Below, piece by piece: positions 49,451 to 58,953 of a stretch of DNA of 64,000 nucleotides. Location: the NCBI RefSeq assembly GCF_000308295.2, contig NZ_HG326652.1, forward strand, positions 863,420-927,419, given 5' to 3'. Position numbers and translations under genes: made by a program. Below the pieces are notes generated by a model. That model made no database searches. It had not been told where the DNA came from and saw only the letters and a program-made list of their open reading frames with translations. Numbering within the stretch: the first letter of the stretch is position 1; every line of letters begins with the position of its first letter. The DNA is from Afipia birgiae 34632 (lineage in GTDB: Bacteria; Pseudomonadota; Alphaproteobacteria; Rhizobiales; Xanthobacteraceae).

Positions 49451-50958
49451 TGACAACCTGGCCCATCCTTTCCGTTGTTACGTTCCTGCCGGTTGTCGGC
49501 GCGATCCTCATTTATCTCAGCCGCGGTGATGACGAGGCTGCGCGCGGCAATGCGCGCTGGATCGCGCTGTGGACCACGATCATCACGTTTGCGGTCTCTG
49601 TCATTCTGGTGATGCGGTACGATACGTCGAATCCTGGCTTCCAGTTCGTCGAGAAGGCGCCCTGGCTCGCCAACACCATCACCTATCACATGGGTGTCGA
49701 CGGCATTTCGCTGCCGTTCGTGATCCTGACCACCGCGCTGATGCCGTTCTGCATTCTCGCGAGCTGGAAGTCGGTAACGCAGCGCGTGCGCGAATACATG
49801 ATGGCGTTTCTGTTCCTCGAAACGCTGATGGTCGGCACGTTCTCCGCGCTCGATCTCGTGCTGTTTTACCTGTTCTTCGAGGGCGGCCTCATTCCGATGT
49901 TCCTGATCATCGGCGTCTGGGGCGGACCGCGCCGGGTCTATGCCAGCTTCAAGTTCTTCCTCTACACGCTGCTCGGTTCGGTGCTGATGCTGCTCGCCAT
50001 CATGGCGCTGTATCTCAATGCCGGAACCACGGACATTCCGACGCTGATGAACACTGCCGTGCCGCGCAGCCTGCAGACATGGGCGTGGCTGGCGTTCTTC
50101 GCTTCGTTCGCGGTGAAGATGCCGATGTGGCCGGTTCATACCTGGTTGCCGGATGCGCACGTCGAAGCGCCGACGGCGGGCTCCGTCGTGCTGGCGGCGA
50201 TCCTGCTGAAGATGGGCGGCTACGGCTTCCTGCGCTTCTCGCTGCCGATGTTCCCGCTGGCGTCGCATGATTTCGCGCCGCTGATCTTCACGCTGTCTGC
50301 GGTCGCGATCGTCTACACGTCGCTGGTCGCGCTGATGCAGGAAGACATCAAGAAGCTGATCGCTTATTCGTCGGTGGCGCACATGGGCTTCGTCACCATG
50401 GGCATCTTCGCCGGCACAACGCAGGGCGTGGCTGGCGGCGTGTTCCAGATGGTGTCGCACGGCATCGTGTCGGGCGCGCTGTTCCTCTGCGTCGGCGTTG
50501 TCTATGACCGGCTGCATACCCGCGAGATCGCGGCTTACGGCGGGCTCGTGAACCGGATGCCGCTGTATGCGCTGGTGTTCATGGTGTTCACCATGGCCAA
50601 TGTCGGCCTGCCGGGTACCTCGGGCTTCGTCGGTGAGTTTCTTACGCTGATTGGCACCTTCAAGGTCAGCATCCCGACCGCGACGGTTGCAACGCTGGGC
50701 GTCATTCTGTCGGCGGCTTATGCGCTGTGGCTCTATCGCAAGGTGGTGTTCGGCGTGATGGATAAGCCGGCGCTTGCGGGCATCAAGGATCTGACGCTGC
50801 GGGAAGGGATCATTCTTGCCCCGCTGGTGATCCTCACCATTCTCTTTGGCGTGTATCCGAAGCCGGTGCTCGATATGTCGGCGGCGTCGGTGCAGCAGCT
50901 TGTCACCAACTACAACACTGCCATCACCGCCGTGAAAGCGGCGGGGCTGGTTCAATAA
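49447..50958 (+). CDS. nuoM: NADH-quinone oxidoreductase subunit M
   Basis: The 503-aa antiporter-like subunit (ND4) has about 14 helices. It carries [18 protein letters not shown] and [30 protein letters not shown], the latter with the proton-path Lys. It is read from ATG 49447, overlapping nuoL by 4 nt; a second ATG follows at once. Confidence 0.98.
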   Translation: MMTTWPILSVVTFLPVVGAILIYLSRGDDEAARGNARWIALWTTIITFAVSVILVMRYDTSNPGFQFVEKAPWLANTITYHMGVDGISLPFVILTTALMPFCILASWKSVTQRVREYMMAFLFLETLMVGTFSALDLVLFYLFFEGGLIPMFLIIGVWGGPRRVYASFKFFLYTLLGSVLMLLAIMALYLNAGTTDIPTLMNTAVPRSLQTWAWLAFFASFAVKMPMWPVHTWLPDAHVEAPTAGSVVLAAILLKMGGYGFLRFSLPMFPLASHDFAPLIFTLSAVAIVYTSLVALMQEDIKKLIAYSSVAHMGFVTMGIFAGTTQGVAGGVFQMVSHGIVSGALFLCVGVVYDRLHTREIAAYGGLVNRMPLYALVFMVFTMANVGLPGTSGFVGEFLTLIGTFKVSIPTATVATLGVILSAAYALWLYRKVVFGVMDKPALAGIKDLTLREGIILAPLVILTILFGVYPKPVLDMSAASVQQLVTNYNTAITAVKAAGLVQ

Positions 50959-50973
50959 CAGCGGGATCGGCTT

Positions 50974-52401
50974 ATGACTTTCGCAGGATATTCGCTGCTC
51001 CCCGTGCTGCCGGAGCTGGTGCTTGCGGCCGGTGCCATGGCGCTGCTGATGCTGGGAGCGTTTCGCGGAGGGCAGACGACGTCTCTCGTGACCGGTCTTG
51101 CGGTCGTTCTCCTCGCCATCACGGGCGCCTTGGTGCTGTGGCTGCCCGGCGGCAAGCTGACGACCTTCGGCGGCAGCTTCATCGTCGACGACTATGCGCG
51201 CTTCCTGAAGATTCTGGCGCTCCTCGGCTCGGGCGTGACGCTGATCCTGTCGCGCGGCTATCTCGCCGAACAGGCAAAGATTTTCGAGTATGCGATCCTG
51301 GTGACGCTCTCTACCGTCGGCATGATGGTGCTGATTTCCGCCGCCGATCTGATCATGCTCTATCTCGGCCTCGAGCTGATGAGCCTTGCGCTCTACGTCG
51401 TGGCGGCAAGCCATCGTGACGACACCAAGTCCACCGAAGCCGGCCTGAAGTATTTCGTGCTCGGCGCACTGTCGTCCGGCATGCTGCTTTACGGTGCTTC
51501 GCTCATATATGGATTCACCGGTACGGTCAGCTTTGCCGGAATCGCTGCTGAAGCGAAGGGCGGTAATATCGGCCTGTTGTTCGGGCTGGTGTTCCTGCTG
51601 GTGGGCCTCTGCTTCAAGGTCTCCGCTGTTCCGTTCCACATGTGGACGCCTGACGTTTACGAGGGCGCGCCGACACCTGTGACTGCGTTCTTTGCGTCGG
51701 CGCCCAAGGTCGCCGCGATCGCTGTGTTCACGCGTGTCGCGCTCACCGCATTTCCGGGCATCGTGCCGCAGTGGCAGCAGATCATCGTGTTCGTCTCCAT
51801 CGCCTCGATGGCGCTTGGATCGTTCGCGGCCATCGGTCAGAAGAACATCAAGCGCCTGATGGCGTATTCGTCCATCGGCCATATGGGCTTTGCACTGGTC
51901 GGTCTTGCCGCTGGAACGGAGCAGGGCGCGCAGGGCGTGCTGGTCTATATCGCGATCTATGTGGCCATGACGCTCGGCACCTTCGCCATCATCCTCGCCA
52001 TGAAGCGTAACGGCCAGGCCGTGGAAACGATCAGCGACTTCTCGGGATTGTCGCGGACCAATCCGATGCTCGCATTCTTCTTCGCGATGTTCCTGTTCTC
52101 GCTGGCGGGCATTCCGCCGCTCGCCGGGTTCTTCGCGAAGTTCTATGTGTTCCTCGCCGCCATCAAGGCCGGACTGTTTACGCTGGCGGTGATCGGGGTG
52201 GTGACCAGCGTGGTCGGCGCGTTCTACTATCTCACCATCATCAAGGTCATGTATTTCGACGAGCCGAAGGAAGCGATGGAGCCGATGCGCGTTGAGCTTC
52301 GGGTGGTGCTGGCGGTTGCCGGTATCTTCAATCTGCTGTTCTTCGTCTATCCCGCACCGCTGGTGAGCGCAGCCACGGCCGCAGCGAAGTCGCTGTTTTA
52401 A
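50974..52401 (+). CDS. nuoN: NADH-quinone oxidoreductase subunit N
   Basis: The 475-aa third antiporter-like subunit (ND2) has MLYLGLELMSLALYVVAA and FKVSAVPFHMWTPDVYEGAPTPVTAFFA in part. It closes the complex I set. Its stop overlaps birA by one base (TAATG). Confidence 0.97.
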   Translation: MTFAGYSLLPVLPELVLAAGAMALLMLGAFRGGQTTSLVTGLAVVLLAITGALVLWLPGGKLTTFGGSFIVDDYARFLKILALLGSGVTLILSRGYLAEQAKIFEYAILVTLSTVGMMVLISAADLIMLYLGLELMSLALYVVAASHRDDTKSTEAGLKYFVLGALSSGMLLYGASLIYGFTGTVSFAGIAAEAKGGNIGLLFGLVFLLVGLCFKVSAVPFHMWTPDVYEGAPTPVTAFFASAPKVAAIAVFTRVALTAFPGIVPQWQQIIVFVSIASMALGSFAAIGQKNIKRLMAYSSIGHMGFALVGLAAGTEQGAQGVLVYIAIYVAMTLGTFAIILAMKRNGQAVETISDFSGLSRTNPMLAFFFAMFLFSLAGIPPLAGFFAKFYVFLAAIKAGLFTLAVIGVVTSVVGAFYYLTIIKVMYFDEPKEAMEPMRVELRVVLAVAGIFNLLFFVYPAPLVSAATAAAKSLF

Positions 52402-53210
52402 TGGCGTTCGCGCTCGGTCCACGGGCCAGAGCCCAGAACTATCGTGTTGAGGCGTTCGACAGTATCGGGTCCACCAATGCCGAGGCGCTCGAGCGGGCGC
52501 GGGCGGGCGAGCGCGGCCCGTTGTGGCTGGTGACGGACCAGCAAACCGCTGGACGCGGACGCCGTCAGCGCGCATGGGTATCTCCGCGCGGCAACCTCGC
52601 GGCCACCATTCTTGAGACGGTCGACGTTCAACCTCCCGTCGCGGCGACGCTTGGATTTGCTGCAGGTCTCGCGCTTGAAGCGGCGTTGCAGACCGTGAGC
52701 GTGGAGTATCGCATGCGGGCGGGCGGGGCGGCCAAGGGCAAATTTCTTCTGAAATGGCCCAACGACGTTCTGGCGGATGGCGAAAAGCTGTCCGGCATTC
52801 TGCTTGAAGCGGAAACCATTGGCGGCGGTTTGAGCGTCGCAGTCGGAATGGGGACCAATGTCGTCTCCGCGCCCGAAGGGACGCCCTATCCGGCGACATC
52901 ACTGGCGGCGCTGGGGATCACAGCGAGCGCAGGTGACCTGTTCATGGCTCTGTCGGATTCATGGGCCGAGTTTCGCGGCATCTGGGCCGACGGCAAAGGC
53001 TTTTCCGAAATCCGCCGTCTGTGGCTGGAGCGCGCTGCCGGTTTGGGTGAAGCCGTCTCGATCCAGTCGAACGGAGCACCTGTCGAGGGTATCTTTGAGA
53101 CTATCGACGACACCGGTTGCCTGATCGTCGCGGGCCGCGACGGCAAGCGCACGCCAATCGCCGCCGGTGATGTTCATTTTGGATCGGCCAAATCGTCTGG
53201 AGCTACCTGA
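52401..53210 (+). CDS. birA: Biotin--[acetyl-CoA-carboxylase] ligase
   Basis: The 269-aa monofunctional ligase lacks the N-terminal DNA-binding domain of E. coli BirA. It has FDSIGSTNAEAL, the biotin/ATP loop TAGRGRRQRAW, KWPNDVL, KLSGILLE, and a C-terminal SH3-like domain. It biotinylates carboxylases, including acetyl-CoA and propionyl-CoA carboxylase. It is joined to nuoN and rnj by one-base overlaps. Confidence 0.95.
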   Translation: MAFALGPRARAQNYRVEAFDSIGSTNAEALERARAGERGPLWLVTDQQTAGRGRRQRAWVSPRGNLAATILETVDVQPPVAATLGFAAGLALEAALQTVSVEYRMRAGGAAKGKFLLKWPNDVLADGEKLSGILLEAETIGGGLSVAVGMGTNVVSAPEGTPYPATSLAALGITASAGDLFMALSDSWAEFRGIWADGKGFSEIRRLWLERAAGLGEAVSIQSNGAPVEGIFETIDDTGCLIVAGRDGKRTPIAAGDVHFGSAKSSGAT

Positions 53211-54880
53211 TGTCGCGACCCGACGAACTGACGTTTGCACCGCTGGGAGGTGTCGGCGAGATCGGCATGAACCTGTCGATCTACGGCCTCGGCAACCGGC
53301 ACCAGCGCAGCTGGCTCGCTGTCGACCTCGGCGTGTCGTTCGGCAACGAGGAGCACCTGCCGGGCATTGATGTCATCATGCCGGACATCCGCTTTCTGGT
53401 GAAGGAGCGGAAAAATCTGGTCGGACTGGTTCTCACCCACGCCCACGAGGATCATTTCGGCGCCATCATCGATCTGTGGCCGCAGTTGAAATGTCCGATC
53501 TACGCAACGCAGTTCAGCGCGGCGTTGTTCGAGGCCAAATGCGCCAGCGAGCGCAATCCGCCGAAGATCCCGGTCACCGTGGTGCCGTCGGGCGGCACCG
53601 TCGAGATCGGGCCGTTCAGTGTGGAATTCGTTCCGGTCGCGCATTCGATTCCCGAATCCCATGCGCTCGCGATCCGCACGCCCGCCGGCACGGTGCTGCA
53701 TACCGGCGACTGGAAGATCGATCCGACGCCGATCATCGGCAAACCGACCGACGAGAAGCGGCTGCGTGAAATCGGCGATGAGGGCGTCATGGCGCTGGTC
53801 GGGGATTCGACCAACGCGGTGCGCGAAGGCCGTTCGCCGTCCGAGCAGGAAGTCGCCAAGAATATCACCGAACTCGTGAAGGCCGCACGCGGACGCGTCG
53901 CGGTAACGACATTTGCGTCCAACGTGGCGCGGCTGCGCGCGGTTGCTGACGCTGCGAAAGCTGCCGACCGCGAGGTCGTTGTGGTCGGACGCGCGATGGA
54001 ACGCGTGGTGCAGGTCGCGCGCGAGACAGGTTATCTCGATGGCGTGCAGGCGTTTCGCGGCGCGGACATGTATGGCCATTTTCCGCCGGACAAGGTGCTG
54101 GCGCTGTGCACGGGCAGCCAGGGTGAGCCGCGCGCGGCATTGGCCCGCATCGCCAACGACGATCATCCGCAGGTGACGCTGAACCAGGGCGACACCGTGA
54201 TCTTCTCGTCGCGCACCATTCCCGGCAACGAGAAGGCGGTCGGTGCGATCATCAACGGGCTCGTCACGCAGGGCATCGAGGTTATCACGGACTGCACCCA
54301 CATGGTCCATGTCTCGGGCCATCCCCGGCGCGACGAACTGCGCGACATGATTTCGTGGGTTCGCCCGCAACTGCTGATTCCCGCGCACGGCGAAGCACTG
54401 CATCTGTCGGAGCATGCCAAGCTCGCGCGCGCCTGCGGCGTGCCCAAGGTGCTAATCTGCAAGAACGGCGATCTGGTGCGGCTGGGACCGGGCGATCCTG
54501 CCATCATTGAAGAACTGCCGAACGGGCGGATCTTCAAGGACGGCAACATCCTTGAAACCGAGAAGGCGCGCGCCGTCGTCGAGCGGCGGCGGCTGGCGTT
54601 TGCGGGCTGCGCATTCGTGGCCATCGCCGTGACCGAGAAGGGCGATCTCGCCGACGATCCCGAGGTTGATCTGGTCGGTATTCCGGAAAAGAATAAGGAA
54701 GGCGAGGTCATCGCGGACGATGTTTTCGATATCGTTGTCTCGACGGTCGAGAACCTGCCGCGTGCGCGCCGCCGCGATCCCGATGCGATCGCCGAATCCG
54801 TGCGGCGCGCGGTGCGCTCCGAAATCAACGAGCAGTGGGGCAAGAAGACGCTTTGCGTCGTTCACGTGCTGATGGTTTGA
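53210..54880 (+). CDS. rnj: Ribonuclease J
   Basis: The 556-aa metallo-beta-lactamase/beta-CASP nuclease has THAHEDHFGAI (HxHxDH zinc motif), GDSTNAVREGRSPSE, the beta-CASP region with GSQGEPRAAL, and VSGHPRRDEL. It has both endo- and 5'-3' exonuclease activity in known members, acting on rRNA and mRNA. Most alphaproteobacteria have one. The start overlaps the birA stop (TGATG). Confidence 0.95.
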   Translation: MSRPDELTFAPLGGVGEIGMNLSIYGLGNRHQRSWLAVDLGVSFGNEEHLPGIDVIMPDIRFLVKERKNLVGLVLTHAHEDHFGAIIDLWPQLKCPIYATQFSAALFEAKCASERNPPKIPVTVVPSGGTVEIGPFSVEFVPVAHSIPESHALAIRTPAGTVLHTGDWKIDPTPIIGKPTDEKRLREIGDEGVMALVGDSTNAVREGRSPSEQEVAKNITELVKAARGRVAVTTFASNVARLRAVADAAKAADREVVVVGRAMERVVQVARETGYLDGVQAFRGADMYGHFPPDKVLALCTGSQGEPRAALARIANDDHPQVTLNQGDTVIFSSRTIPGNEKAVGAIINGLVTQGIEVITDCTHMVHVSGHPRRDELRDMISWVRPQLLIPAHGEALHLSEHAKLARACGVPKVLICKNGDLVRLGPGDPAIIEELPNGRIFKDGNILETEKARAVVERRRLAFAGCAFVAIAVTEKGDLADDPEVDLVGIPEKNKEGEVIADDVFDIVVSTVENLPRARRRDPDAIAESVRRAVRSEINEQWGKKTLCVVHVLMV

Positions 54881-54909
54881 TTCCCCGTCGATATCTTGAG
54901 GAGCAAAAT

Positions 54910-55314
54910 ATGCTGGGCCGTCTCAATCATGTGGCGATTGCGGTGAAGGACGCCGAAAAGGCCGCCGAAATCTATGGCAAGGCGTTCGGCGCGGAAATTT
55001 CCGGCGCGGTGCCGCTGCCCGAGCACGGCGTGATCACGGTGTTCGCGACGCTACCCAACACCAAGATCGAATTCATCCAGCCGCTCGGCGACGACTCGCC
55101 GATCGCGAAATTTGTCGAGCGCAATCCTGACGGCGGCATCCATCACATCTGCTACGAGGTGCCGGAGATCATCGCCGCGCGCGATACGCTGATTGCGGAA
55201 GGCGCTCGCGTGCTGGGTGACGGCAATCCGAAGATCGGCGCGCACGGCAAGCCCGTGCTGTTCCTGCATCCCAAGGATTTCTCCGGCGCGCTCGTCGAAA
55301 TCGAACAGTCCTGA
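54910..55314 (+). CDS. mce: Methylmalonyl-CoA epimerase
   Basis: The 134-aa vicinal-oxygen-chelate protein has LNHVAIAVKDAEKAAEIYGKAFG with the first metal His, HGVITVFATLPNTKIEFIQPLG and GGIHHICYEV. It interconverts R and S methylmalonyl-CoA in propionate breakdown. I use ATG 54910 with GGAG upstream. Confidence 0.95.
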   Translation: MLGRLNHVAIAVKDAEKAAEIYGKAFGAEISGAVPLPEHGVITVFATLPNTKIEFIQPLGDDSPIAKFVERNPDGGIHHICYEVPEIIAARDTLIAEGARVLGDGNPKIGAHGKPVLFLHPKDFSGALVEIEQS

Positions 55315-55321
55315 GGCAATT

Positions 55322-55597
55322 GTGTTTTATTCAATCTCAACCGCGATCGCGATCTACTTTGTGTTGTGGTGGGTCGTGCTGTTTGCCGTGCTGCCGTTCG
55401 GTGTGCGCAGCCAGATGGAGAACGGCGAGGAGATCGCCGGAACCGATCCCGGCGCTCCCAGTGCTGCGCGCATGGGACGCAAGCTGCTGTGGACCACGGT
55501 GATCTCGGCGGTGATCTTCGCTGCGGGAATGTGGGCGTTCAGAGCGGGCTATCTCAACATCGAACGTCTGACCCAGCTGATGGGCATTCCGCTCTAG
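55322..55597 (+). CDS. DUF1467 family membrane protein
   Basis: The 91-aa protein is read from GTG 55322 with GAGG upstream. It has two hydrophobic segments (about 5-25 and 55-75) and the family motif VLWWVVLFAVLPFGVRSQ. DUF1467 follows mce in many Rhizobiales, and its function is unknown. It is the last gene of the long array that starts at nuoA. Confidence 0.88.
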   Translation: MFYSISTAIAIYFVLWWVVLFAVLPFGVRSQMENGEEIAGTDPGAPSAARMGRKLLWTTVISAVIFAAGMWAFRAGYLNIERLTQLMGIPL

Positions 55598-55722
55598 GTG
55601 GTTCCGGAATCCGCGAAGCGAACTCCGAAACACTAGCCGATCGCACCTGAGATATAATTCATCGCGATTGCGCGGCGCTTGCGCTGATGTGTGATGCGCG
55701 CGCACCTTCGAACATTGCGGAA

Positions 55723-55895
55723 GAAAAAAGAGCAGGGCCAAAGCCCTGCTCTAAAAATTGTGTCGACCCTATTTTCCCCGAAAAGGTTGGATTTATCCTT
55801 GATTAGACGGGGCGACGCTGCTTGTGCGCGTCAGGGGCTCCTCCCGAGACTTGGACCACCAGACGATGCGGCGATTAGCCGTATCGCGCTGACGC
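55723..55895 (-). ncRNA. Candidate structured small RNA
   Basis: On the minus strand a promoter-like pair, GTGACA (55927-55922) and TACAAA (55904-55899) with 17 nt between them, stands just before a sequence whose ends can pair: GCGTCAG at 55895-55889 with CTGACGC at 55834-55828. Within it CGATACGGC-TAATC-GCCGCATCG forms a hairpin. A second domain closes CCCCG with CGGGG (about 55820-55785), and a perfect 10-bp terminator with a T-run ends it. The predicted transcript is about 170 nt. I could not match it to 6S, SRP, tmRNA or RNase P RNA. Confidence 0.45.
55724..55753 (-). terminator. Intrinsic terminator, minus strand
   Basis: AGAGCAGGGC-TTTG-GCCCTGCTCT followed by TTTTTTC on the minus strand. 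It ends the candidate small RNA or a read-through TonB-receptor transcript. Confidence 0.88.
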
Positions 55896-56049
55896 GTTTT
55901 TGTAGCCGAACGTTTCTTGATTGTCACGTTTTTCAGCACTAAATGTCCGCTTTTGCGGCGGTGCACCATCGATGGATTCAGGCCGAAAACAAGCCGTTTG
56001 ACGGCGTTTTCGCCTTTTGCAAGTTGAGTGCCTGAAAAATGGTGGGAAG

Positions 56050-58191
56050 TTACCATCTGACTTTCATCCCCGCATAGATTGCGCGCCCCGTTCCGGGTTC
56101 GAACAATGGCGATGAAGCGTCCGCGAGTCGCGTGATGCTGGTGCTTGCGATGTACGCCGTGTTCGCGATGTTGCGGGCTTCGAGATAGATCGAATATCGG
56201 CCGTCATCGACGCCTGCCTTGAGGCCCCAGATCGCGTAGGCCGCCGTCGTGAACGTGTTGAAGTTATCCACGTAGTAGGCCTGCGGCACCCATTCGACAT
56301 TTGGCCCGATGTAGAATCCGTTGGCGTGCCTGTAGAGCGCCTCGGCGCGCAGGAAGTGTCGCGGCGCGCCGGGCAACCGGTTGTTGCCGAACGTGGGATC
56401 GTTGTCGAAGCGGAAGTCGTTGTAGGTGTAGGCGAGGTTGATCCACATCTTGTCCGCGTCGGGCGTGAAGATGTTCCTGAGCACCGCGACACCGAGGCCG
56501 GCCTCGATACCTTGATGAATCGTGCGGTCGGCATTGACCACGTTGCACTGTCCCGGCGCTCCATACATGCATTGCAGTTCGTTCTTGATGTTGGCGCGAT
56601 AGCCGGTGAGCTCCCATGTCAGGTCGGGGCGCCTGCCGCGCGTGCCGATCTCATAGGTCGTCGCGGTCTGTGGCTGGATCAGATTGAACGGGATCGCCGG
56701 TGCCGCCGAGCTTTCGCCGAAGCTCGGCACCTCGGCGCTGCGCGAGATGTTGGCGAAGGCCTGCCAGGTCGGATCGATGTCCCAGAGCAGGCCGGTCTTT
56801 GGACTCCACAGATTGAACTCAGTCGAGCCACTCGATGTCGCGCCGAACCGGGCGGCGCGGTCGCGCATCGCATAGAGGAACTGCGTGCCGCCGATCGCGG
56901 CGACGTTAGGCAGAAAATAGAATGAATTCTCTACGTAGGCGGACGTGTTCCTCGACTTGTCGAGCGAGGATGACAGCAACGCGCCCTTGTAGCCGCCGAT
57001 GTTCTGATACTGCTTGTTGTCGATCTCGCCATTGACGACGTTGACGCCCGCGACCAGCCGGTTTCGGAAGCCTCCGATGATGCGGTCGTCGGTGACCTTA
57101 CCGAAGCCGCCATAGTCCTTGTACTGATAGTCCAGCCACTGAAAGATCGGATGCATCAGATGGCGGTCGACCGCGAACGCGCCGAACTCGACCGTGGTTG
57201 CATCGAACCGGATTGTCGTCTTGTTGGCGATCCGCCCGCTGTCGATGTTGCGCTGCTGGTCGTTGATGACGTTGCCGGCCGCTGCGGTCTCGGGAGAGGT
57301 GAGGGCTGATGCACGTGTCACCGAGCCCGGAATGCGCTGCCGGATGTCGTTCGCGTTGATGTAGAAGCGTGTCTCGAAATCCGGCGAGAACTGATAGCCG
57401 ATATTGCCGCTGGCACGGGTGCTGTGGCCGTAACTGTGATCCCGGAAGCCTTCGGCGCTCTGGTTCGACGCGGTAAAGAACGCATCCCATGGACCGTTCG
57501 CGCCACCAACGCTGCCCTGGAAGCGGCGATAGCCGAACGACCCCATGTCGACGCCGGCACTGCTGACGCCGACATCGCGGCCGGTCGGCGTCACGAAGTT
57601 GATCGCGCCGCCGAGCGAGTTCGCGCCGAACTGCAATCCGTTCGCGCCCTTGTAGACCCCGACATACTTGTAGGCGGTCGGGTCGATTTCCTGAAAGTCG
57701 CCATAGCCGTCGGACGTGTTGATCGGAATGCCGTCCATGTAGAGCTGGACGCCGCGCAGATGAAAGTTGCGCGACAGACCCGAGCCGCGAATGGAGAGGC
57801 GGGTGTCGTCGCCCCATTTCGGCTGCGCGAACACGCCGGGGACATAGCCGAGCACGTCCTTGATCGTGCTGGCGACGGAGTTGTTCTTGTAATCAGCCGC
57901 TGCAACGATCGCGACGCCGCCGGGGGTTTGCTGAATCTCCTGACGGGCCTGATCGGCGGTCTTCGCGCCGAGCGGTCCGGGCGTGGCCATGCCGGCGGCC
58001 GTTGACGCGGTTGACTGAACGCGTGTTGGCGTTGCGACGCGGTTCAGGACCGGACGAGGCTCTCTCTCGGCTTGCACCACAACGGGCGGCAGTTCCTGAG
58101 GTGCGGTTTGGGCGCGCGCGCACGGAATTGTTGCGACGGCCGCGGCGGACGCCAGCAGAATGCTGCGCGCCCGTATGGAAACGGAAAACAT
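56050..58191 (-). CDS. TonB-dependent outer-membrane receptor
   Basis: The 713-aa protein has a signal peptide (ends near CARAQ, about 27), a TonB-box region (LPPVVVQAE), and the plug domain (about 90-210; GVFAQPKWGDDTRLSIRGSGLSRNFHLRGVQLYMDGIPIN in part). A 22-strand-type barrel follows, ending in the canonical aromatic terminus (MKVRW). The ligand is probably a metal chelate; FecA-like siderophore and copper receptors are the nearest types I recall. It is downstream of a DUF2946 gene on the same strand, which hints at copper. Confidence 0.92.
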   Translation of the reverse strand: MFSVSIRARSILLASAAAVATIPCARAQTAPQELPPVVVQAEREPRPVLNRVATPTRVQSTASTAAGMATPGPLGAKTADQARQEIQQTPGGVAIVAAADYKNNSVASTIKDVLGYVPGVFAQPKWGDDTRLSIRGSGLSRNFHLRGVQLYMDGIPINTSDGYGDFQEIDPTAYKYVGVYKGANGLQFGANSLGGAINFVTPTGRDVGVSSAGVDMGSFGYRRFQGSVGGANGPWDAFFTASNQSAEGFRDHSYGHSTRASGNIGYQFSPDFETRFYINANDIRQRIPGSVTRASALTSPETAAAGNVINDQQRNIDSGRIANKTTIRFDATTVEFGAFAVDRHLMHPIFQWLDYQYKDYGGFGKVTDDRIIGGFRNRLVAGVNVVNGEIDNKQYQNIGGYKGALLSSSLDKSRNTSAYVENSFYFLPNVAAIGGTQFLYAMRDRAARFGATSSGSTEFNLWSPKTGLLWDIDPTWQAFANISRSAEVPSFGESSAAPAIPFNLIQPQTATTYEIGTRGRRPDLTWELTGYRANIKNELQCMYGAPGQCNVVNADRTIHQGIEAGLGVAVLRNIFTPDADKMWINLAYTYNDFRFDNDPTFGNNRLPGAPRHFLRAEALYRHANGFYIGPNVEWVPQAYYVDNFNTFTTAAYAIWGLKAGVDDGRYSIYLEARNIANTAYIASTSITRLADASSPLFEPGTGRAIYAGMKVRW

Positions 58192-58247
58192 GGGTTGAGT
58201 CCCACCAATGATATTGACGATTGAGCGGTGCGCCGAAGCGCAGGTCG

Positions 58248-58628
58248 TCAGATCAGGTGGGGAGGGCCGCGGGGCTGGTGATCGTTCTCCGCGAAGCGGA
58301 CAACGACGTGATCGTGGGGCGCGGGTTCGAACAGGACGCGCACTGCGATACGGATCGCCAGCGCCGGGGTCTGCGGCGGCTGGTCAGCCGTCGCCACGGC
58401 ACCGGACAGGCACAACGGGCAGCGGACCACCGGCTTGCCGGGATCGGTGTTGCCGTCGGCGTCAGGGACCGCGGAACTGCCGTTGAGGCAGAGTTCATGA
58501 AGCGCGTTGAACTTGGATGGCGAGACCGTCGCCAGCAGGGCGCTGGTCAGCATCACGTTGAACATGAGCGCATAGGCCGCCACAAATGCAGCCCATCGTC
58601 CTATCGTTCCGATCCGTGTTGCAGTCAT
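58248..58628 (-). CDS. DUF2946-type exported protein upstream of TonB receptor
   Basis: The 126-aa protein is read from ATG 58628; ATG 58652 and TTG 58670 are alternatives and no site stands out. One hydrophobic segment (about 12-32) is followed by a Cys-containing mature part: HELCLNG and VVRCPLCLSG, then a His- and Pro-rich end. DUF2946 genes often stand beside TonB receptors or copper genes. The Cys and His residues suggest metal contact, which is an inference. Confidence 0.72.
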   Translation of the reverse strand: MTATRIGTIGRWAAFVAAYALMFNVMLTSALLATVSPSKFNALHELCLNGSSAVPDADGNTDPGKPVVRCPLCLSGAVATADQPPQTPALAIRIAVRVLFEPAPHDHVVVRFAENDHQPRGPPHLI

Positions 58629-58953
58629 TTGAACCCGGCAGGCTGTTACCATGGGTTGCGGGAACCGCAAATCCCTAGTGAAGTGGATTTGACATTCGCC
58701 CCCTGCTGGCGGGAGGTTGGCGAAGCGAATGTCAAATCCAAAACTCCACTAGAAACTTGTATTTGCTAGTGGTCCGTCGATTCTAACATTCGCAGGAATG
58801 CCTGCTGAATAGGGGTGCGAATGTTAGAATCGGACCACTAGGAAGTCACGCCCATGCTTCCTCTTGTGTTTTGCCATTTGATCCGCTTTCACTGAAAAGG
58901 TCCCCAAGCTTCCCCGCCGATTCCCGGATCAAATCAAAACCCTGAGTGTTCCC
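58629..58953. other. Divergent region between DUF2946 gene and proS
   Basis: The 325-bp gap holds the first composite palindromic element (58675-58841). The remaining 112 bp before proS should hold its promoter, but I see no clear boxes. Confidence 0.6.
58675..58841. repeat. Composite palindromic element, copy 1 (A then B)
   Basis: This 167-bp unit has two palindromes, each bounded by CTAG. Unit A (58675-58752) has arms ending in GGATTTGACATTCGC; unit B (58766-58841) has arms ending in GATTCTAACATTCGC. A 13-bp spacer joins them. The two halves resemble terminal inverted repeats of a non-autonomous mobile or REP-like element. Confidence 0.85.

Larger units (their letters stand above)
55598..56049. 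other. Intergenic region with a candidate sRNA
   Basis: The 452-bp gap between the DUF1467 and TonB-receptor genes carries the candidate small RNA (below). A minus-strand frame at 55793-56056 is open but has no ribosome site and poor codon bias. The rest shows nothing recognisable. Confidence 0.6.

Noticed and set aside
49378-52902. 1174-codon open frame on the minus strand
   Set aside because: It is the antisense of nuoM, nuoN and birA; high GC leaves long open frames opposite real genes. Product is low-complexity His/Arg/Gln-rich and has no family.
55793-56056. 87-codon minus-strand ORF overlapping the candidate small RNA
   Set aside because: No ribosome site, poor codon bias and it runs into structured RNA and terminator; kept as the alternative to the RNA call.
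58192-58247. Cobalamin riboswitch before the TonB receptor
   Set aside because: The gap is only 56 bp and lacks B12-box-like sequence.
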